Assembly: GCA_024636215.1 (NCBI GenBank)
Contig: JAGXHL010000063.1
Location: 24,942-88,941, forward strand
Direction: 5' to 3'
Length of the DNA stretch: 64,000 nucleotides
DNA from: Deltaproteobacteria bacterium
GTDB taxonomy: Bacteria > Desulfobacterota > Desulfuromonadia > Desulfuromonadales > BM103
The first letter of the stretch is position 1. Each line of letters opens with the position of its first letter. Below are positions 1 through 8,459 of this stretch, one piece after another. The translations under genes were made by a program, and so were the position numbers. The notes below the pieces were generated by a model, which saw only the letters and a program-made list of their open reading frames with translations, ran no database searches and was not told the origin of the DNA.

Positions 1-2
1 TG

Positions 3-1265
3 GGTATCCTGGTTATGTGGATGGCTGCCGGTTTTGGCATGCTCGAAGCGGGCCTGGTGCGCTCCAAGAACGTTGCAACCATCTGCCTGAAGAACATTTC
101 ACTCTTCGGTATTGCCGGAATCCTCTTCTACCTCTGTGGTTACAACCTGATGTACGCCGGTGTTGACGGTGGCTATATCGGCTCTTTCGGTCTCTGGGCC
201 GCTGATGATGCTGCAGCTCTGGCCGGCGATTACTCGGCCGGTTACTCTACGGCTTCTGACTGGTTCTTCCAGATGGTGTTTTGCGGCGCGGCCTGCTCGA
301 TCGTTTCCGGTTGTGTAGCCGAACGCATCAAACTCTGGTCCTTTCTGCTCTTCTGCGCAGTGCTCTGCGGCATCATCTACCCGATCCAGGGCTCCTGGGG
401 ATGGGGCGGCGGCTGGCTCTCAGAGATGGGTTTTTCTGACTACGCCGGTTCGACAATCGTTCACTCGGTTGGCGGCTGGGCTGCCCTGACAGGTGCCATT
501 ATCCTCGGGTCCCGTAAAGGCAAGTATGGCAAAGACGGCCGTGTCAACCCGATGCCAGGCTCCAATATCCCTCTCGCTACCCTCGGTACCTTTATCCTCT
601 GGATGGGTTGGTACGGATTTAACGGCGGTTCGGTGCTGGCTCTCGGTGATGCTGCCTCCGCTATCGAGATGGGCAACGTTATGGTTAACACCAACATGGC
701 CGCTTGCGGCGGCATGATCGCTGCCATGATTATGGTTCAGGTTCTTTATAAAAAAGTTGACGTAACTATGGGCCTCAACGGTGCTTTGGCTGGTCTGGTT
801 TCTATTACTGCTGGGCCTGCCGCTCCTTCCCTTGGTGCTGCTGCTCTGATTGGCGGTGTCGGTGGCGTACTGGTTGTGCTTGCTGTGCCTTTGTTCGACA
901 AGCTCAAGATTGATGATGTTGTCGGTGCACTTTCGGTCCATCTGGTCTGCGGTGTCTGGGGCACCATGGCTGTTCCCTTTACCGACAGCGAAGCAAGCTT
1001 CTTAACTCAATTCATCGGTGTTGCTGCTACGGGCGTCTATGTCATGGTTGCTTCTGCGATCGTCTGGACAGTTATCAAGTACACTATCGGTCTTCGCTGC
1101 AGCGAAGAAGATGAGTACCGTGGCCTCGACGTCTCCGAAATCGGTATGGAAGCCTATCCTGACTTCCAGACGATTCACCTCGGTGGCATGGGCTCTCCGT
1201 CTGCCAGCTTCAGCCAAGTTCCTGCAGCAGCCCGCGCTGCGACCAAGCCTGTCAGCCAGAATTAA
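3..1265 (+). CDS. amt: Ammonium transporter Amt (5' end cut by window edge)
   Basis: Amt/MEP/Rh-family channel for ammonium uptake in the inner membrane. The frame is open to the first base and reads GILVMWMAAGFGMLEAGLVR, the usual end of the first transmembrane helix, so the true start lies upstream of the window and the Met at 15 is internal. The protein is a run of hydrophobic helices. The two pore histidines are visible in TIVHSVGGWAAL and in ALSVHLVCGVWGT, and NIPLATLGTFILWMGWYGFNGG is the typical mid-protein signature (first 20 residues alone are diagnostic). The cytosolic tail after about residue 370 is short and ends in an Ala/Ser-rich stretch. A strong intrinsic terminator follows. 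In related bacteria amt is paired with a glnK-type PII gene; if present it would lie before the window. Confidence 0.95.
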   Translation, partial: GILVMWMAAGFGMLEAGLVRSKNVATICLKNISLFGIAGILFYLCGYNLMYAGVDGGYIGSFGLWAADDAAALAGDYSAGYSTASDWFFQMVFCGAACSIVSGCVAERIKLWSFLLFCAVLCGIIYPIQGSWGWGGGWLSEMGFSDYAGSTIVHSVGGWAALTGAIILGSRKGKYGKDGRVNPMPGSNIPLATLGTFILWMGWYGFNGGSVLALGDAASAIEMGNVMVNTNMAACGGMIAAMIMVQVLYKKVDVTMGLNGALAGLVSITAGPAAPSLGAAALIGGVGGVLVVLAVPLFDKLKIDDVVGALSVHLVCGVWGTMAVPFTDSEASFLTQFIGVAATGVYVMVASAIVWTVIKYTIGLRCSEEDEYRGLDVSEIGMEAYPDFQTIHLGGMGSPSASFSQVPAAARAATKPVSQN

Positions 1266-1279
1266 CATCTCTTGCACCT

Positions 1280-1312
1280 CCCGCGGGGTTACAAGCCCCG
1301 CGGGATTTTTTG
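1280..1312 (+). terminator. Intrinsic terminator after amt
   Basis: Perfect 9-bp stem CCCGCGGGG (1280-1288) with CCCCGCGGG (1296-1304), 7-nt loop, followed by a T run to 1312. It lies 15 bp after the amt stop. The next gene starts at 1345, so it may be co-transcribed by read-through or have its own promoter. Confidence 0.85.
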
Positions 1313-1344
1313 GCCTTTTTTCAAATTACCCAAAGGAGTATAAA

Positions 1345-2079
1345 ATGAAGAAAATGGTATCAGTTCTAATTGTGATTGTCCTGGCTGCCCTTGTGGTCAG
1401 CTCCCCGGTTATAGCAGCCATCGAAGTCGAAGGCGATGTGTATGCCGGTGTCTATGACAAGTATTTATGGCGTGGTTTTGATCTCAGTGGCAGCAAGCCG
1501 GTTGTCCAGGGTGGGGTTGATTTGACTTATAAAAACTACAGCTTGAGCTACTGGACCAACGTTCAATTGCGCAGTGACAGTGGTGAAGGATACAAAAGTG
1601 GCGAAGCGACAGAAAATGATCTTATTATCGACTACTCACGTGACATCACTGAGCTCGTTTCGATCAGCGTCGGTAATATTTATTACATGCTCGACGGCCT
1701 TGATGATACTAACGAGCTTTATCTGTCCGCCAGTCTGTCGACAATCCTGGAACCTACTCTGACGGTCTACTACGACTGGGATGAGGCTGATGAAAATGGC
1801 TTGTATTACACGGCCTCGATTGGTCACTCTTTTGAGCTCATGGAGAATCTGAGCCTGAGTGTTGGCGCCTTGGTGGGTTACAATGACGAGAGTGACTATG
1901 CTGTGGGAGATTACTCTGAGTGGCACAACTACGAGTTCAGCGCTAGTGCTGAATACGCAGTTACTGATCAGCTCTCGGTTTCTCCTTCCTTCCTGTATTC
2001 TTCAGGGATCAGTGATGAAGCCAAGATAGCAATCGATAGTGAAATGGTGGGCGGCCTGACGGCAACGTTTGTTTTTTAA
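1345..2079 (+). CDS. TorF/Gcw_chp-type outer-membrane porin-like protein
   Basis: 244-residue secreted protein. The start at 1345 is chosen because AAAGGAG lies 7 nt upstream; the open frame extends further up but overlaps amt and its terminator. Residues 1-24 are a signal peptide ending near VIAA. The mature N-terminus reads YDKYLWRGFDLSGSKPVVQG, which fits the start of the putative porin family described as Gcw_chp/TorF (typically Y-R-G followed by K-P-x-x-Q-G). The rest alternates polar and hydrophobic residues with aromatic girdles and ends in Phe (TATFVF), as outer-membrane beta-barrels do. These proteins are often encoded beside amt/glnK, as here; a role in small-molecule or ammonium passage is inference. 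Function is not established. Confidence 0.75.
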   Translation: MKKMVSVLIVIVLAALVVSSPVIAAIEVEGDVYAGVYDKYLWRGFDLSGSKPVVQGGVDLTYKNYSLSYWTNVQLRSDSGEGYKSGEATENDLIIDYSRDITELVSISVGNIYYMLDGLDDTNELYLSASLSTILEPTLTVYYDWDEADENGLYYTASIGHSFELMENLSLSVGALVGYNDESDYAVGDYSEWHNYEFSASAEYAVTDQLSVSPSFLYSSGISDEAKIAIDSEMVGGLTATFVF

Positions 2080-2124
2080 AGAGAGCAGGTCAAATAATTA
2101 TTATTGTCAGGTTGCCTGCTGATA

Positions 2125-2165
2125 CAACAGCCGCCATGTCTTAAATACATGGCGGCTGTTGTTTT
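2125..2165 (+). terminator. Intrinsic terminator after the porin-like gene
   Basis: A perfect 15-bp stem (2125-2139 with 2147-2161) encloses a 7-nt loop and is followed by TTTT. It closes the amt/porin transcription unit. Confidence 0.85.
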
Positions 2166-2202
2166 ACATAATGAACTTAAGTGCAATTACTGATAAATTG
2201 TC

Positions 2203-2291
2203 AAAAAAAGCCCTGCCAGCAGGGGGGGCGGCAGGGCGAAATCTCTGCGCCTAAAAAGGAGGGACCTACAAAAGGCAGCAGAGTGATCTTA
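2203..2291 (-). ncRNA. Predicted small RNA with CCCUCC loop and terminator
   Basis: On the minus strand a sigma-70-like promoter (TGGACA at 2325-2320, 16-nt spacer, TATGAA at 2303-2298) precedes two consecutive hairpins. Hairpin 1 pairs 2283-2278 and 2276-2273 with 2252-2243, with one bulged base and a 20-nt loop (2272-2253) that contains CCCUCC, complementary to a Shine-Dalgarno sequence. Hairpin 2 (2237-2230 with 2217-2210) has a C-rich loop and is followed by seven T, a good intrinsic terminator. The predicted transcript is about 88 nt. The layout resembles anti-SD small RNAs known from alphaproteobacteria, but I recognise no named family. A 33-codon frame from ATG at about 2302 overlaps the hairpins and is probably not coding. 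Confidence 0.45.
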
Positions 2292-2297
2292 CTTAAA

Positions 2298-2325
2298 TTC
2301 ATAACACCTGTCCGCGAAATGTCCA
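2298..2325 (-). promoter_or_regulatory. Putative sigma-70 promoter of the small RNA
   Basis: Minus-strand TGGACA (2325-2320; 5 of 6 to consensus), 16-nt spacer, TATGAA (2303-2298; 4 of 6). It points into the two-hairpin element ending at 2203. The start would fall near 2291. Confidence 0.4.
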
Positions 2326-2549
2326 TAGGCTAAACAAGTAAATATTCTCTTAGCCATAATTTAAAGTAAAAAACTTCAGGGGGGAGAGCCGGCAAACTCT
2401 CTTCCAAAGGGCAAAATTCCTTGCGTGTTATTGAGCATCCTGGCGTTGAATTGGTGTGCTGGCATTGGTTGCGCTGGCACTGGCAGTGAAAGCCTTGTCG
2501 TGTTAAATTAGTGTGAATTTTTATCCATTGGAGATATCGTTCACTTGCC

Positions 2550-3746
2550 ATGCAACTATTGAGATCCCTACTGCTTCTGGCCGTCCCCGGGACACTTTTT
2601 TCTGCAGCAGTTTATCTGCATCTTAAGGTGCCAGTCCCTTCAGCGTGGATACCATTGCTGGAGATGTTCCCATACCTGGCCGTGGCTGCCGGGCTCTTCC
2701 TTGGCTGGCGCTTTAATCGCAGCCGCGTTCTCTGGGCGATTGCTCTCCTGGTACTGGTTGAACGAGCCTTGTCTCTGGTAACTCCTTTTGGGCGCGAGTA
2801 TGTTCTGCAGTTGGCCCCGGTTCTGGTCCCCTTGAACCTGGCTATGTTCAGCTGGTGGTCAGAACGTGGCCTGTTTACATTGCATGGCCTGCTGCGGCTG
2901 GTTATTCTTTTGCTGCAGTTAGGTGTTTCGATATGGCTCTATTTCAAGTGGGCCGGTGAGGTTATCGCCTGGTTGGGCCGTCCTCTCGTGGAAAGTCCAG
3001 TTCTAAATCAGTTACCTCTGTCACAGCTCTCTTTGCTGGTTATTCTGTTAAGCCTCATCGCCTTGCTGTTTCGCTTCATCCAGAAAGTCGAAGCTATTGA
3101 ATCGAGCTTTTGCTGGTCTCTGGGAGCTGTTGTTGCCGGTTTCTGGTGGCCGCAGGAGTTTATCTTCTGGGCAGGTATTGCTGTTTTTCTGCTGACGATT
3201 GCCTTGGTCGAAAGCAGCTTCAAGATGGCTTTCAATGATGAACTGACCGGCCTGCCTGCCCGACGAGCGATGAACGAGTTTCTGCTTAAAGTCGGTCGCC
3301 GTTATACGGTGGCCATGGTCGATGTTGATCACTTTAAAAAAGTCAACGACACTCACGGCCATGATGTCGGTGACCAAGTCCTGCGTATGGTGGCGACCTG
3401 TCTGAGACGGGTCAGCGGAGGGGGCCGGGCCTATCGCTATGGCGGTGAAGAGTTCGCGGTAATCTTTCCGAACAAGGACATGGATCGTGCCTTGCCACAC
3501 CTTGAAGCATTGCGTGAAACGATCGCCAGTGTCGGCTTTGTAGTGCGAGGGCGTAAAAGGTCGAAGCCGAAAGTTGAGGGACAGAAAAGTAAATCTTCTG
3601 GCAAGGCCAGGTTGCAGGTAACCGTGAGTATCGGAGTTGCCACACGTGATGATAAGAATACGACTCCTGAACAATTGATCAAGGCCGCCGACCAGGCCCT
3701 CTATAAAGCAAAAAAGGGCGGTCGCAACCAGGTCTCTGCGATATGA
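2550..3746 (+). CDS. Membrane-anchored GGDEF diguanylate cyclase
   Basis: 398 residues. Residues 1 to about 220 form six or seven hydrophobic helices with no recognisable sensor domain. The C-terminal GGDEF domain begins at FNDELTGLPARRAMNEF and carries the intact active site GGEEF at residues 298-302, plus DVDHFKKVND for metal and nucleotide binding. It should make cyclic di-GMP from two GTP at the inner face of the membrane. No RxxD inhibitory site is found five residues before GGEEF (RVSGGGRAYRY), so product feedback is probably absent. A Lys/Ser-rich insertion of about 25 residues (RGRKRSKPKVEGQKSK) interrupts the domain before the TVSIGVA strand. The nearest SD-like GGAG lies about 17 nt before the ATG, so the start is less certain. 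Confidence 0.85.
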   Translation: MQLLRSLLLLAVPGTLFSAAVYLHLKVPVPSAWIPLLEMFPYLAVAAGLFLGWRFNRSRVLWAIALLVLVERALSLVTPFGREYVLQLAPVLVPLNLAMFSWWSERGLFTLHGLLRLVILLLQLGVSIWLYFKWAGEVIAWLGRPLVESPVLNQLPLSQLSLLVILLSLIALLFRFIQKVEAIESSFCWSLGAVVAGFWWPQEFIFWAGIAVFLLTIALVESSFKMAFNDELTGLPARRAMNEFLLKVGRRYTVAMVDVDHFKKVNDTHGHDVGDQVLRMVATCLRRVSGGGRAYRYGGEEFAVIFPNKDMDRALPHLEALRETIASVGFVVRGRKRSKPKVEGQKSKSSGKARLQVTVSIGVATRDDKNTTPEQLIKAADQALYKAKKGGRNQVSAI

Positions 3747-3890
3747 TCTGTTTCACTTCTCTTTTCGGCAGATGCAATGCGAAAGAGATAACTGGAAAGC
3801 TTGTCTTGTATTGCTGTCGGCCGTTGGCTGTGATCAACTAGATGTGATACTTTGTATGGGATTTGTAGACTTTAAGTTTAAGGAGGGACT

Positions 3891-4712
3891 ATGACTGCGC
3901 CGGCAAAAAAGAATTTTGTTGTTAACTTTACCCGGGGTTTCTTTGCACCCTTTCGCAGTGTCAGACTCTTGCGCGGTCATCCCCGCCTGATTCAATACGT
4001 TCTGATCCCTTTTCTGATTAATACTATTGTCTTTTCCGGGGCTGTCTACCTGGGCCTCGATTTTTTCGGTACGACCGTGGTGGAACAGATTCCTCAGGGT
4101 GATGCCTGGTACTGGTCTGTCCTTTACTGGTTCCTCTGGATGGTCGCCGTGTTGTTGACAGCCGTGCTGGTCTTTTTCAGTTTTACGGTGGTCGGTAACC
4201 TGTTGGCGTCGCCTTTCAACGACCTGTTGTCAGAACGCACTGAAGAAGTTTTGAGCGGCAATCTCAATGACGAGCCCTTCAGTTTCCGACAGTTTATGCG
4301 CGATGCTTTGAGCACGATTACCCTGGAAGCTAAAAAGATGTGGATTTTTGTTGTGGCTATGATTTTGATCCTGCCACTGAATCTACTGCCTGGCGTTGGG
4401 AATTCGATCTACACAGTGCTTGCCATCAGTTTGACCCTGTTTTTTCTCTGCTTCGAATATCTCGGTTTTGTGCTGGTACGGAAACACCAGTTCTTCCGTG
4501 AGCAGAAAAATTACATTTTTGCACGTAAGTTTCTCATGCTCGGTTTCTCCTGCGGAGTTATGGCGATCCTGGCCATTCCCTTCTTCCAGTTGCTTTGCAT
4601 TCCTCTTGCCGTAATCGGAGTGACCAGGCTCTGGTGCGAGGAGGAGGGCATGGTGCGTCTTGATTCTGAAAGCTTTAAGGTGTTGCATCCCGAGCAAGGG
4701 GCCGGTCAATGA
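3891..4712 (+). CDS. EI24 domain membrane protein (CysZ-like)
   Basis: 273-residue inner-membrane protein with an AAGGAGGG ribosome-binding site directly before ATG. The N-terminus (FTRGFFAPFRSVRLLRGHPR) and the four or more long hydrophobic segments match the EI24/CysZ family (PF07264-type), whose characterised member CysZ assists sulfate uptake. Nothing nearby concerns sulfur assimilation, so the substrate is unknown. Its stop codon overlaps the start of the next gene (ATGA at 4709-4712), indicating translational coupling with the inositol-monophosphatase-family gene. Confidence 0.75.
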   Translation: MTAPAKKNFVVNFTRGFFAPFRSVRLLRGHPRLIQYVLIPFLINTIVFSGAVYLGLDFFGTTVVEQIPQGDAWYWSVLYWFLWMVAVLLTAVLVFFSFTVVGNLLASPFNDLLSERTEEVLSGNLNDEPFSFRQFMRDALSTITLEAKKMWIFVVAMILILPLNLLPGVGNSIYTVLAISLTLFFLCFEYLGFVLVRKHQFFREQKNYIFARKFLMLGFSCGVMAILAIPFFQLLCIPLAVIGVTRLWCEEEGMVRLDSESFKVLHPEQGAGQ

Positions 4713-5482
4713 AAAATCTGATCAGACATGCGGCACTTGAGGCGGGCAGGCTTCTCATGGATAAATTTGAGAGTGGCATTCGGGTTGAATTCAAAGGCAA
4801 ATATGATCTGGTCACCGAAGCCGATCGCCAAGCGGAAGCTCTTATAATCAAGTTGATTCGTGAACGCTACCCTGAGCACGACTTTATTGCCGAAGAGGGG
4901 GACTACGGTGAGACCGGTTCTGATTATCGCTGGATTATCGATCCACTTGATGGTACCACGAACTATGCTCATGGCTTTCCGTGGTTCGCCGTATCGATTG
5001 CCCTGGAAGTCAAAGGACGTCTTCAATTGGGGGTGGTCTATAACCCATATGTCAAAGATTTCTTCTTCGCGGAGCGCAACTCTGGTGCTTTCTTGAATGA
5101 ACGTCGTCTGCAGGTCTCCACAATTGACAGCCTCGAGCGTGCTCTGCTTGCGACCGGGTTTGCTTACGATCATAGAAAGTGCAAGGCGAACAATTATGAT
5201 TACTTTACACGCTTTCAGAAAGAGGCCCAGGCGTGTCGTCGGCCGGGTGCGGCCAGCCTTGATCTGGCCAGCGTTGCCGCCGGGCGTTTTGACGGCTTCT
5301 GGGAGTTGAAACTGAAGCCCTGGGATCTTGCTGCCGGGATACTGTTGATCGAAGAGGCCGGAGGTCTGGTCAGCGATTTTGATGGATGTCCCATGACATT
5401 GGAGTCACAGGAATGCATGGCCAGCAACAGTTTGATCCATGAAGAAATGCAGAAAATCCTCCAGCAGGGATGTCGACCCTGA
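4709..5482 (+). CDS. Inositol monophosphatase family protein (SuhB-like)
   Basis: 257 residues, the usual length of the family. Metal-binding motif A reads DPLDGTTN at residues 78-85, with the upstream metal Glu in AEEGD, and the second motif is WDLAAG at 205-210, so the Mg-dependent phosphatase site is complete. Bacterial members hydrolyse inositol-1-phosphate, 3'-phosphoadenosine compounds or fructose-1,6-bisphosphate; SuhB also acts in rRNA transcription. The sequence does not decide between these. It overlaps the preceding EI24 gene by 4 nt and the following peptidase gene by 13 nt, forming a three-gene operon. Confidence 0.9.
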   Translation: MKNLIRHAALEAGRLLMDKFESGIRVEFKGKYDLVTEADRQAEALIIKLIRERYPEHDFIAEEGDYGETGSDYRWIIDPLDGTTNYAHGFPWFAVSIALEVKGRLQLGVVYNPYVKDFFFAERNSGAFLNERRLQVSTIDSLERALLATGFAYDHRKCKANNYDYFTRFQKEAQACRRPGAASLDLASVAAGRFDGFWELKLKPWDLAAGILLIEEAGGLVSDFDGCPMTLESQECMASNSLIHEEMQKILQQGCRP

Positions 5483-6771
5483 TGCCCTCTCGATTGCCAT
5501 TCTCACCTGATTGCCGAGCGGTGCTTGCACTCTCGAAAAATCTTCTTTTAACTTTACTGCTTTTTCTTCTGCTCGCCTCCGTTTTACCTTTATCAGGTTT
5601 TGCTGCAACAAAACAGCAAATCCAGGAGGCCGTCGAGTTGCTGGAATCGCAAGATTACCAGCAGGCGCTCACACTTCTGCACGATCTGCAAGGCATCGCG
5701 CTTAACCCGAGCCAACTTGACAGCCTCCTGGCTGTTGCCTACCTGGGTCGTGGTTATCAGTTGCTGGCGACAGCCGACTTGACTGCCTCCGGAGAAGCTT
5801 TCCAGGAAGGGCGACGCTTCAACGATGAGGATATCCGCCTCTGGCAGGGCGAGGCGATGGTGCGTATCAACCAGGGCCGTTACTCAGAAGCGGCATCGCT
5901 CCTTGATCAGGCGATCGGTGTCAATCCACAGAGCGCAAATCTTCATTCCCTGCTTGGTCAGGCCTATTATGCTGAAGGCCGTATGGCGGAGGCTGTGGAT
6001 GCCCTGACCAGGGCGATTTCACTCGGTGCTGAAGACGAGGTGGGTAAGCTTCTGCAAAAAGTGCAGGCTGAGTGGTTGCTCGAACAGAATATGGGGCAGG
6101 AGAGCCGTGGCCATTTCCAACTCTCCTTCGTTGACGGTGAGCAAGGCGATGCACTCGCCCCAAGGGTTCTGGAGACTCTCGAAGACGCCTATTCAGAGCT
6201 GGGTTCTCAACTGACCTATTTCCCCGACATCAGGGTGCCGGTCCTGCTCTATCAGCAGAAAGATTTCTCTGCTGTGACCAACTCGCCTGATTGGGCCGGT
6301 GGCGTCTATGATGGCAAAATCCGATTGCCGCTGGGCGGCATGTACCGGATGTCTGACCAACTCGCCGCCGTTCTTTACCATGAATATATGCACGTGCTGG
6401 TGCACTTTATGGCCAATCGTCGTGCTCCGGTCTGGCTTAACGAGGGTCTTGCGGAAATGGCCGGCCGGAGGCTTTTTTCGCCTCCTGGCTTTCATTTGCA
6501 ATTGGCCGGTCAAGATGGCGAGCTGCTTGACTGGGACACCCTCGCCAAACCTTTCTCAAATCTTCCTGCTGAACAGGTTATGCTTGCTTATGAGCAAAGC
6601 CATTCCCTGGTCAGTTTTATGGTCAATCGCTACGGTTGGCATAAGATCTCAGAATTGCTTGCAAGTATCGGCAGGCAAGTGCCATGGCGGGAGGCGGTTG
6701 CTGCTGTTTATCAGGACTATGGCCTGGATTGGCCAACCATTCTTCGCGAGTGGCAGGCTAGTACCCTGTAG
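5470..6771 (+). CDS. Secreted TPR protein with gluzincin-type metallopeptidase domain
   Basis: 433 residues. The ATG at 5470 overlaps the previous gene by 13 nt; a second in-frame ATG at 5482 is equally possible. A hydrophobic signal segment ends near GFAATKQQ (about residue 43). Residues about 45-215 contain tetratricopeptide-like helices (A-x-x-Y-x-x-G patterns). The C-terminal half has a zinc site HEYMH at 304-308 followed by NEGLAE with the third ligand Glu325, the peptidase MA-like arrangement. The family is poorly characterised in bacteria; a periplasmic protease is inferred. It is the last gene of the EI24-SuhB operon. Confidence 0.75.
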   Translation: MSTLMPSRLPFSPDCRAVLALSKNLLLTLLLFLLLASVLPLSGFAATKQQIQEAVELLESQDYQQALTLLHDLQGIALNPSQLDSLLAVAYLGRGYQLLATADLTASGEAFQEGRRFNDEDIRLWQGEAMVRINQGRYSEAASLLDQAIGVNPQSANLHSLLGQAYYAEGRMAEAVDALTRAISLGAEDEVGKLLQKVQAEWLLEQNMGQESRGHFQLSFVDGEQGDALAPRVLETLEDAYSELGSQLTYFPDIRVPVLLYQQKDFSAVTNSPDWAGGVYDGKIRLPLGGMYRMSDQLAAVLYHEYMHVLVHFMANRRAPVWLNEGLAEMAGRRLFSPPGFHLQLAGQDGELLDWDTLAKPFSNLPAEQVMLAYEQSHSLVSFMVNRYGWHKISELLASIGRQVPWREAVAAVYQDYGLDWPTILREWQASTL

Positions 6772-6822
6772 CCCATAAAATTTCGAGGGATTGCGCAGGG
6801 CTTTGGCGTGTCCGGGGCCAGT

Positions 6823-7245
6823 CTATGCGGAGTCTTCTTTAGCCTTGGCTTCTTCCTGGGGCGGTTCCTCAATTCTGACCTTCTCGATCTCTTCTTCAAG
6901 GGCTGCGGCTTCAGCCTTTAATTCGTCTATTCTCTCCAGGAGCTGTTTGACTGCTTCCTGGTCCATGATGTCCATACGGCCGCCTTCCCTTAAGTCGTCG
7001 ATCATCTTGCCGAGGTCACCGTGAGCTGAGTTGATTTTTTTGTGCAAAGACGACAGGTCGATTTTCTTTTGCACCAGCTTCTTGTACTGATTCGCTTTAA
7101 AGGTGGCCGTGCTCCATGCATGTTTGGTACTTCCCCAGATCTTTTCGGTGGTATCTTTCAGTTTTTCACCATGTTCTTCTTGTGGTTCCGGTTGCTGTTC
7201 TGTATCAGGCGTCTGATCCTTCAGGTTTTTTTCTTGCTCGTCCAT
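6823..7245 (-). CDS. Acidic coiled-coil protein of unknown function
   Basis: 140 residues, read leftward. The start at 7245 is chosen because TTGGAGG lies 6 nt upstream; an earlier in-frame ATG at 7269 lacks such a site. The N-terminal 35 residues are very rich in Glu, Gln, Pro and Asp and look disordered. The middle (KHAWSTATFKANQYKKLVQK) and the C-terminal segment ELKAEAAALEEEIEKVRIEE form heptad-like helices. No signal peptide or catalytic motif is visible. It is convergent with the peptidase gene and divergent from fbp. I do not recognise a named family. Confidence 0.7.
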   Translation of the reverse strand: MDEQEKNLKDQTPDTEQQPEPQEEHGEKLKDTTEKIWGSTKHAWSTATFKANQYKKLVQKKIDLSSLHKKINSAHGDLGKMIDDLREGGRMDIMDQEAVKQLLERIDELKAEAAALEEEIEKVRIEEPPQEEAKAKEDSA

Positions 7246-7383
7246 GTCGTCCTCCAAGGTTATTTGCAATAAAGTGTATCATCGTCTAATAGTGGGTCAA
7301 GGATCTTGTTTGAATATGATTTCTTGATCCTGATAATACGATCGTCTAAACTATGCGAGTTTATAATTCTAAGGAGGGTCATT

Positions 7384-8334
7384 ATGGCTTCAGCGGAAAG
7401 AGGACAGACCAAGTACCAGATCAATTTGCGGCGTTATTTACGCGAGAGCAATGTTGATCGCGATCTGACGCGTATTATTTGCGAAATCGCCAACGCATCG
7501 AAATACATCATTAATGCCATCCGTACAGGTGACCTCGGAGTTGCGGGTACCTCGAATCTTTATGGTGAGCAGCAGCTCGCGCTTGATGTCCTGTCGGATC
7601 GTATCCTTCAGAAGCGTTTGATGTATTCAGGAGTTGTCGCCAGGATGGCTTCGGAAGAGGTAGATGAAATCATAGAGGTGACCACACCTAATAACGGTCG
7701 CTATTCGATCGCTTTCGATCCTCTCGATGGCTCTTCGCTGGTTGATGTCAACCTTGCCGTCGGCACGATTGTCTCGATTTTTGAGGGGGACAATCTGCTG
7801 CAACCCGGACGAAACCAGGCCGCTGCTCTCTATGTCCTGTATGGCCCGCGTACAACCATGGTTGTCTCGACCGGCAATGGTGTCCATGAATTTGCCATGA
7901 ATCAACTCATGGAATTCGATCTGGTCCGGGAAAATATCCAGCTGGAAGGCCCGGCGAAGATCTATGCGCCAGGAGGGTTGCGCAGCAAATATACCGAGGG
8001 CACAGAGAGGTTTGTTCGCTCTCTCGAGGAGAGTGGTACAAAATTAAGATACTCCGGTGGCTTTGTCCCGGATATCAATCAGGTTCTGATCAAACGCAGC
8101 GGTATCTTCATGTATCCCCACCTCACGGATGCACCTGCCGGCAAACTTCGTCTCCTATACGAGTTGAGTCCGATGGCATTTCTGGTTGAACAGGCGGGAG
8201 GGGCGGCCTCAACTGGCAAACAGAGAATCCTCGATATCCAACCGGATGATTTTCATCAGCGGGCGCCAGTGTTTATCGGTACCAAGGACGCTGTTGCCTT
8301 TGCAGAGCAATGCATTCGGGAGGAAGAGGCCTGA
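7384..8334 (+). CDS. fbp: Fructose-1,6-bisphosphatase, class I
   Basis: 316 residues from ATG 7384, which has AAGGAGG eight bases upstream; the longer open frame to 7306 has no such site. The protein catalyses fructose-1,6-bisphosphate hydrolysis to fructose-6-phosphate in gluconeogenesis, needed by an acetate-grown organism. The metal loop is AFDPLDGSS, the substrate residues Arg-Tyr are in LRYSGG, and GIFMYP and GKLRLLYE provide the later Tyr and Lys. The residue after DPLDGSS is Leu, where the better known enzymes have Asn, and the helix usually VADVHR reads VPDINQ; these look like subfamily differences rather than damage. Confidence 0.9.
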   Translation: MASAERGQTKYQINLRRYLRESNVDRDLTRIICEIANASKYIINAIRTGDLGVAGTSNLYGEQQLALDVLSDRILQKRLMYSGVVARMASEEVDEIIEVTTPNNGRYSIAFDPLDGSSLVDVNLAVGTIVSIFEGDNLLQPGRNQAAALYVLYGPRTTMVVSTGNGVHEFAMNQLMEFDLVRENIQLEGPAKIYAPGGLRSKYTEGTERFVRSLEESGTKLRYSGGFVPDINQVLIKRSGIFMYPHLTDAPAGKLRLLYELSPMAFLVEQAGGAASTGKQRILDIQPDDFHQRAPVFIGTKDAVAFAEQCIREEEA

Positions 8335-8351
8335 AGTCTGTTCCATAAGAA

Positions 8352-8372
8352 AGGCACCCGGTTGAGGTGCCT
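8352..8372. terminator. Short hairpin after fbp
   Basis: AGGCACC (8352-8358) pairs with GGTGCCT (8366-8372) across a 7-nt loop. No T run follows, so it may act in mRNA stability rather than as a full terminator. Confidence 0.35.
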
Positions 8373-8404
8373 AACCCCATAACTTTCTGTATTTAAATAT
8401 TAAA

Positions 8405-8434
8405 AAGGCCCGGCAGAAGATTCTGCCGGGCCTT
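8405..8434 (-). terminator. Terminator between fbp and the kor operon
   Basis: Near-perfect inverted repeat AAGGCCCGGCAGAA / TTCTGCCGGGCCTT with a very small loop. Read on the minus strand it is followed by TTTTTAAT, so it should end the leftward kor transcript; read on the plus strand it may also stop fbp. Confidence 0.75.
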
Positions 8435-8459
8435 AAGTTTGACAATGCCTGACTGATAA

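Noticed and set aside
2210..2302. 33-codon frame on the minus strand overlapping the predicted small RNA
   Set aside because: Its second half is formed by the terminator hairpin, and the predicted transcription start lies downstream of its ATG.
7384..8334. Inactive fructose-bisphosphatase because of Leu after DPLDGSS and VPDINQ in place of VADVHR
   Set aside because: All metal and substrate residues that I can place (DPLDGSS, RYSGG, GIFMYP, GKLRLLYE) are present; the differences look like those of a subfamily.
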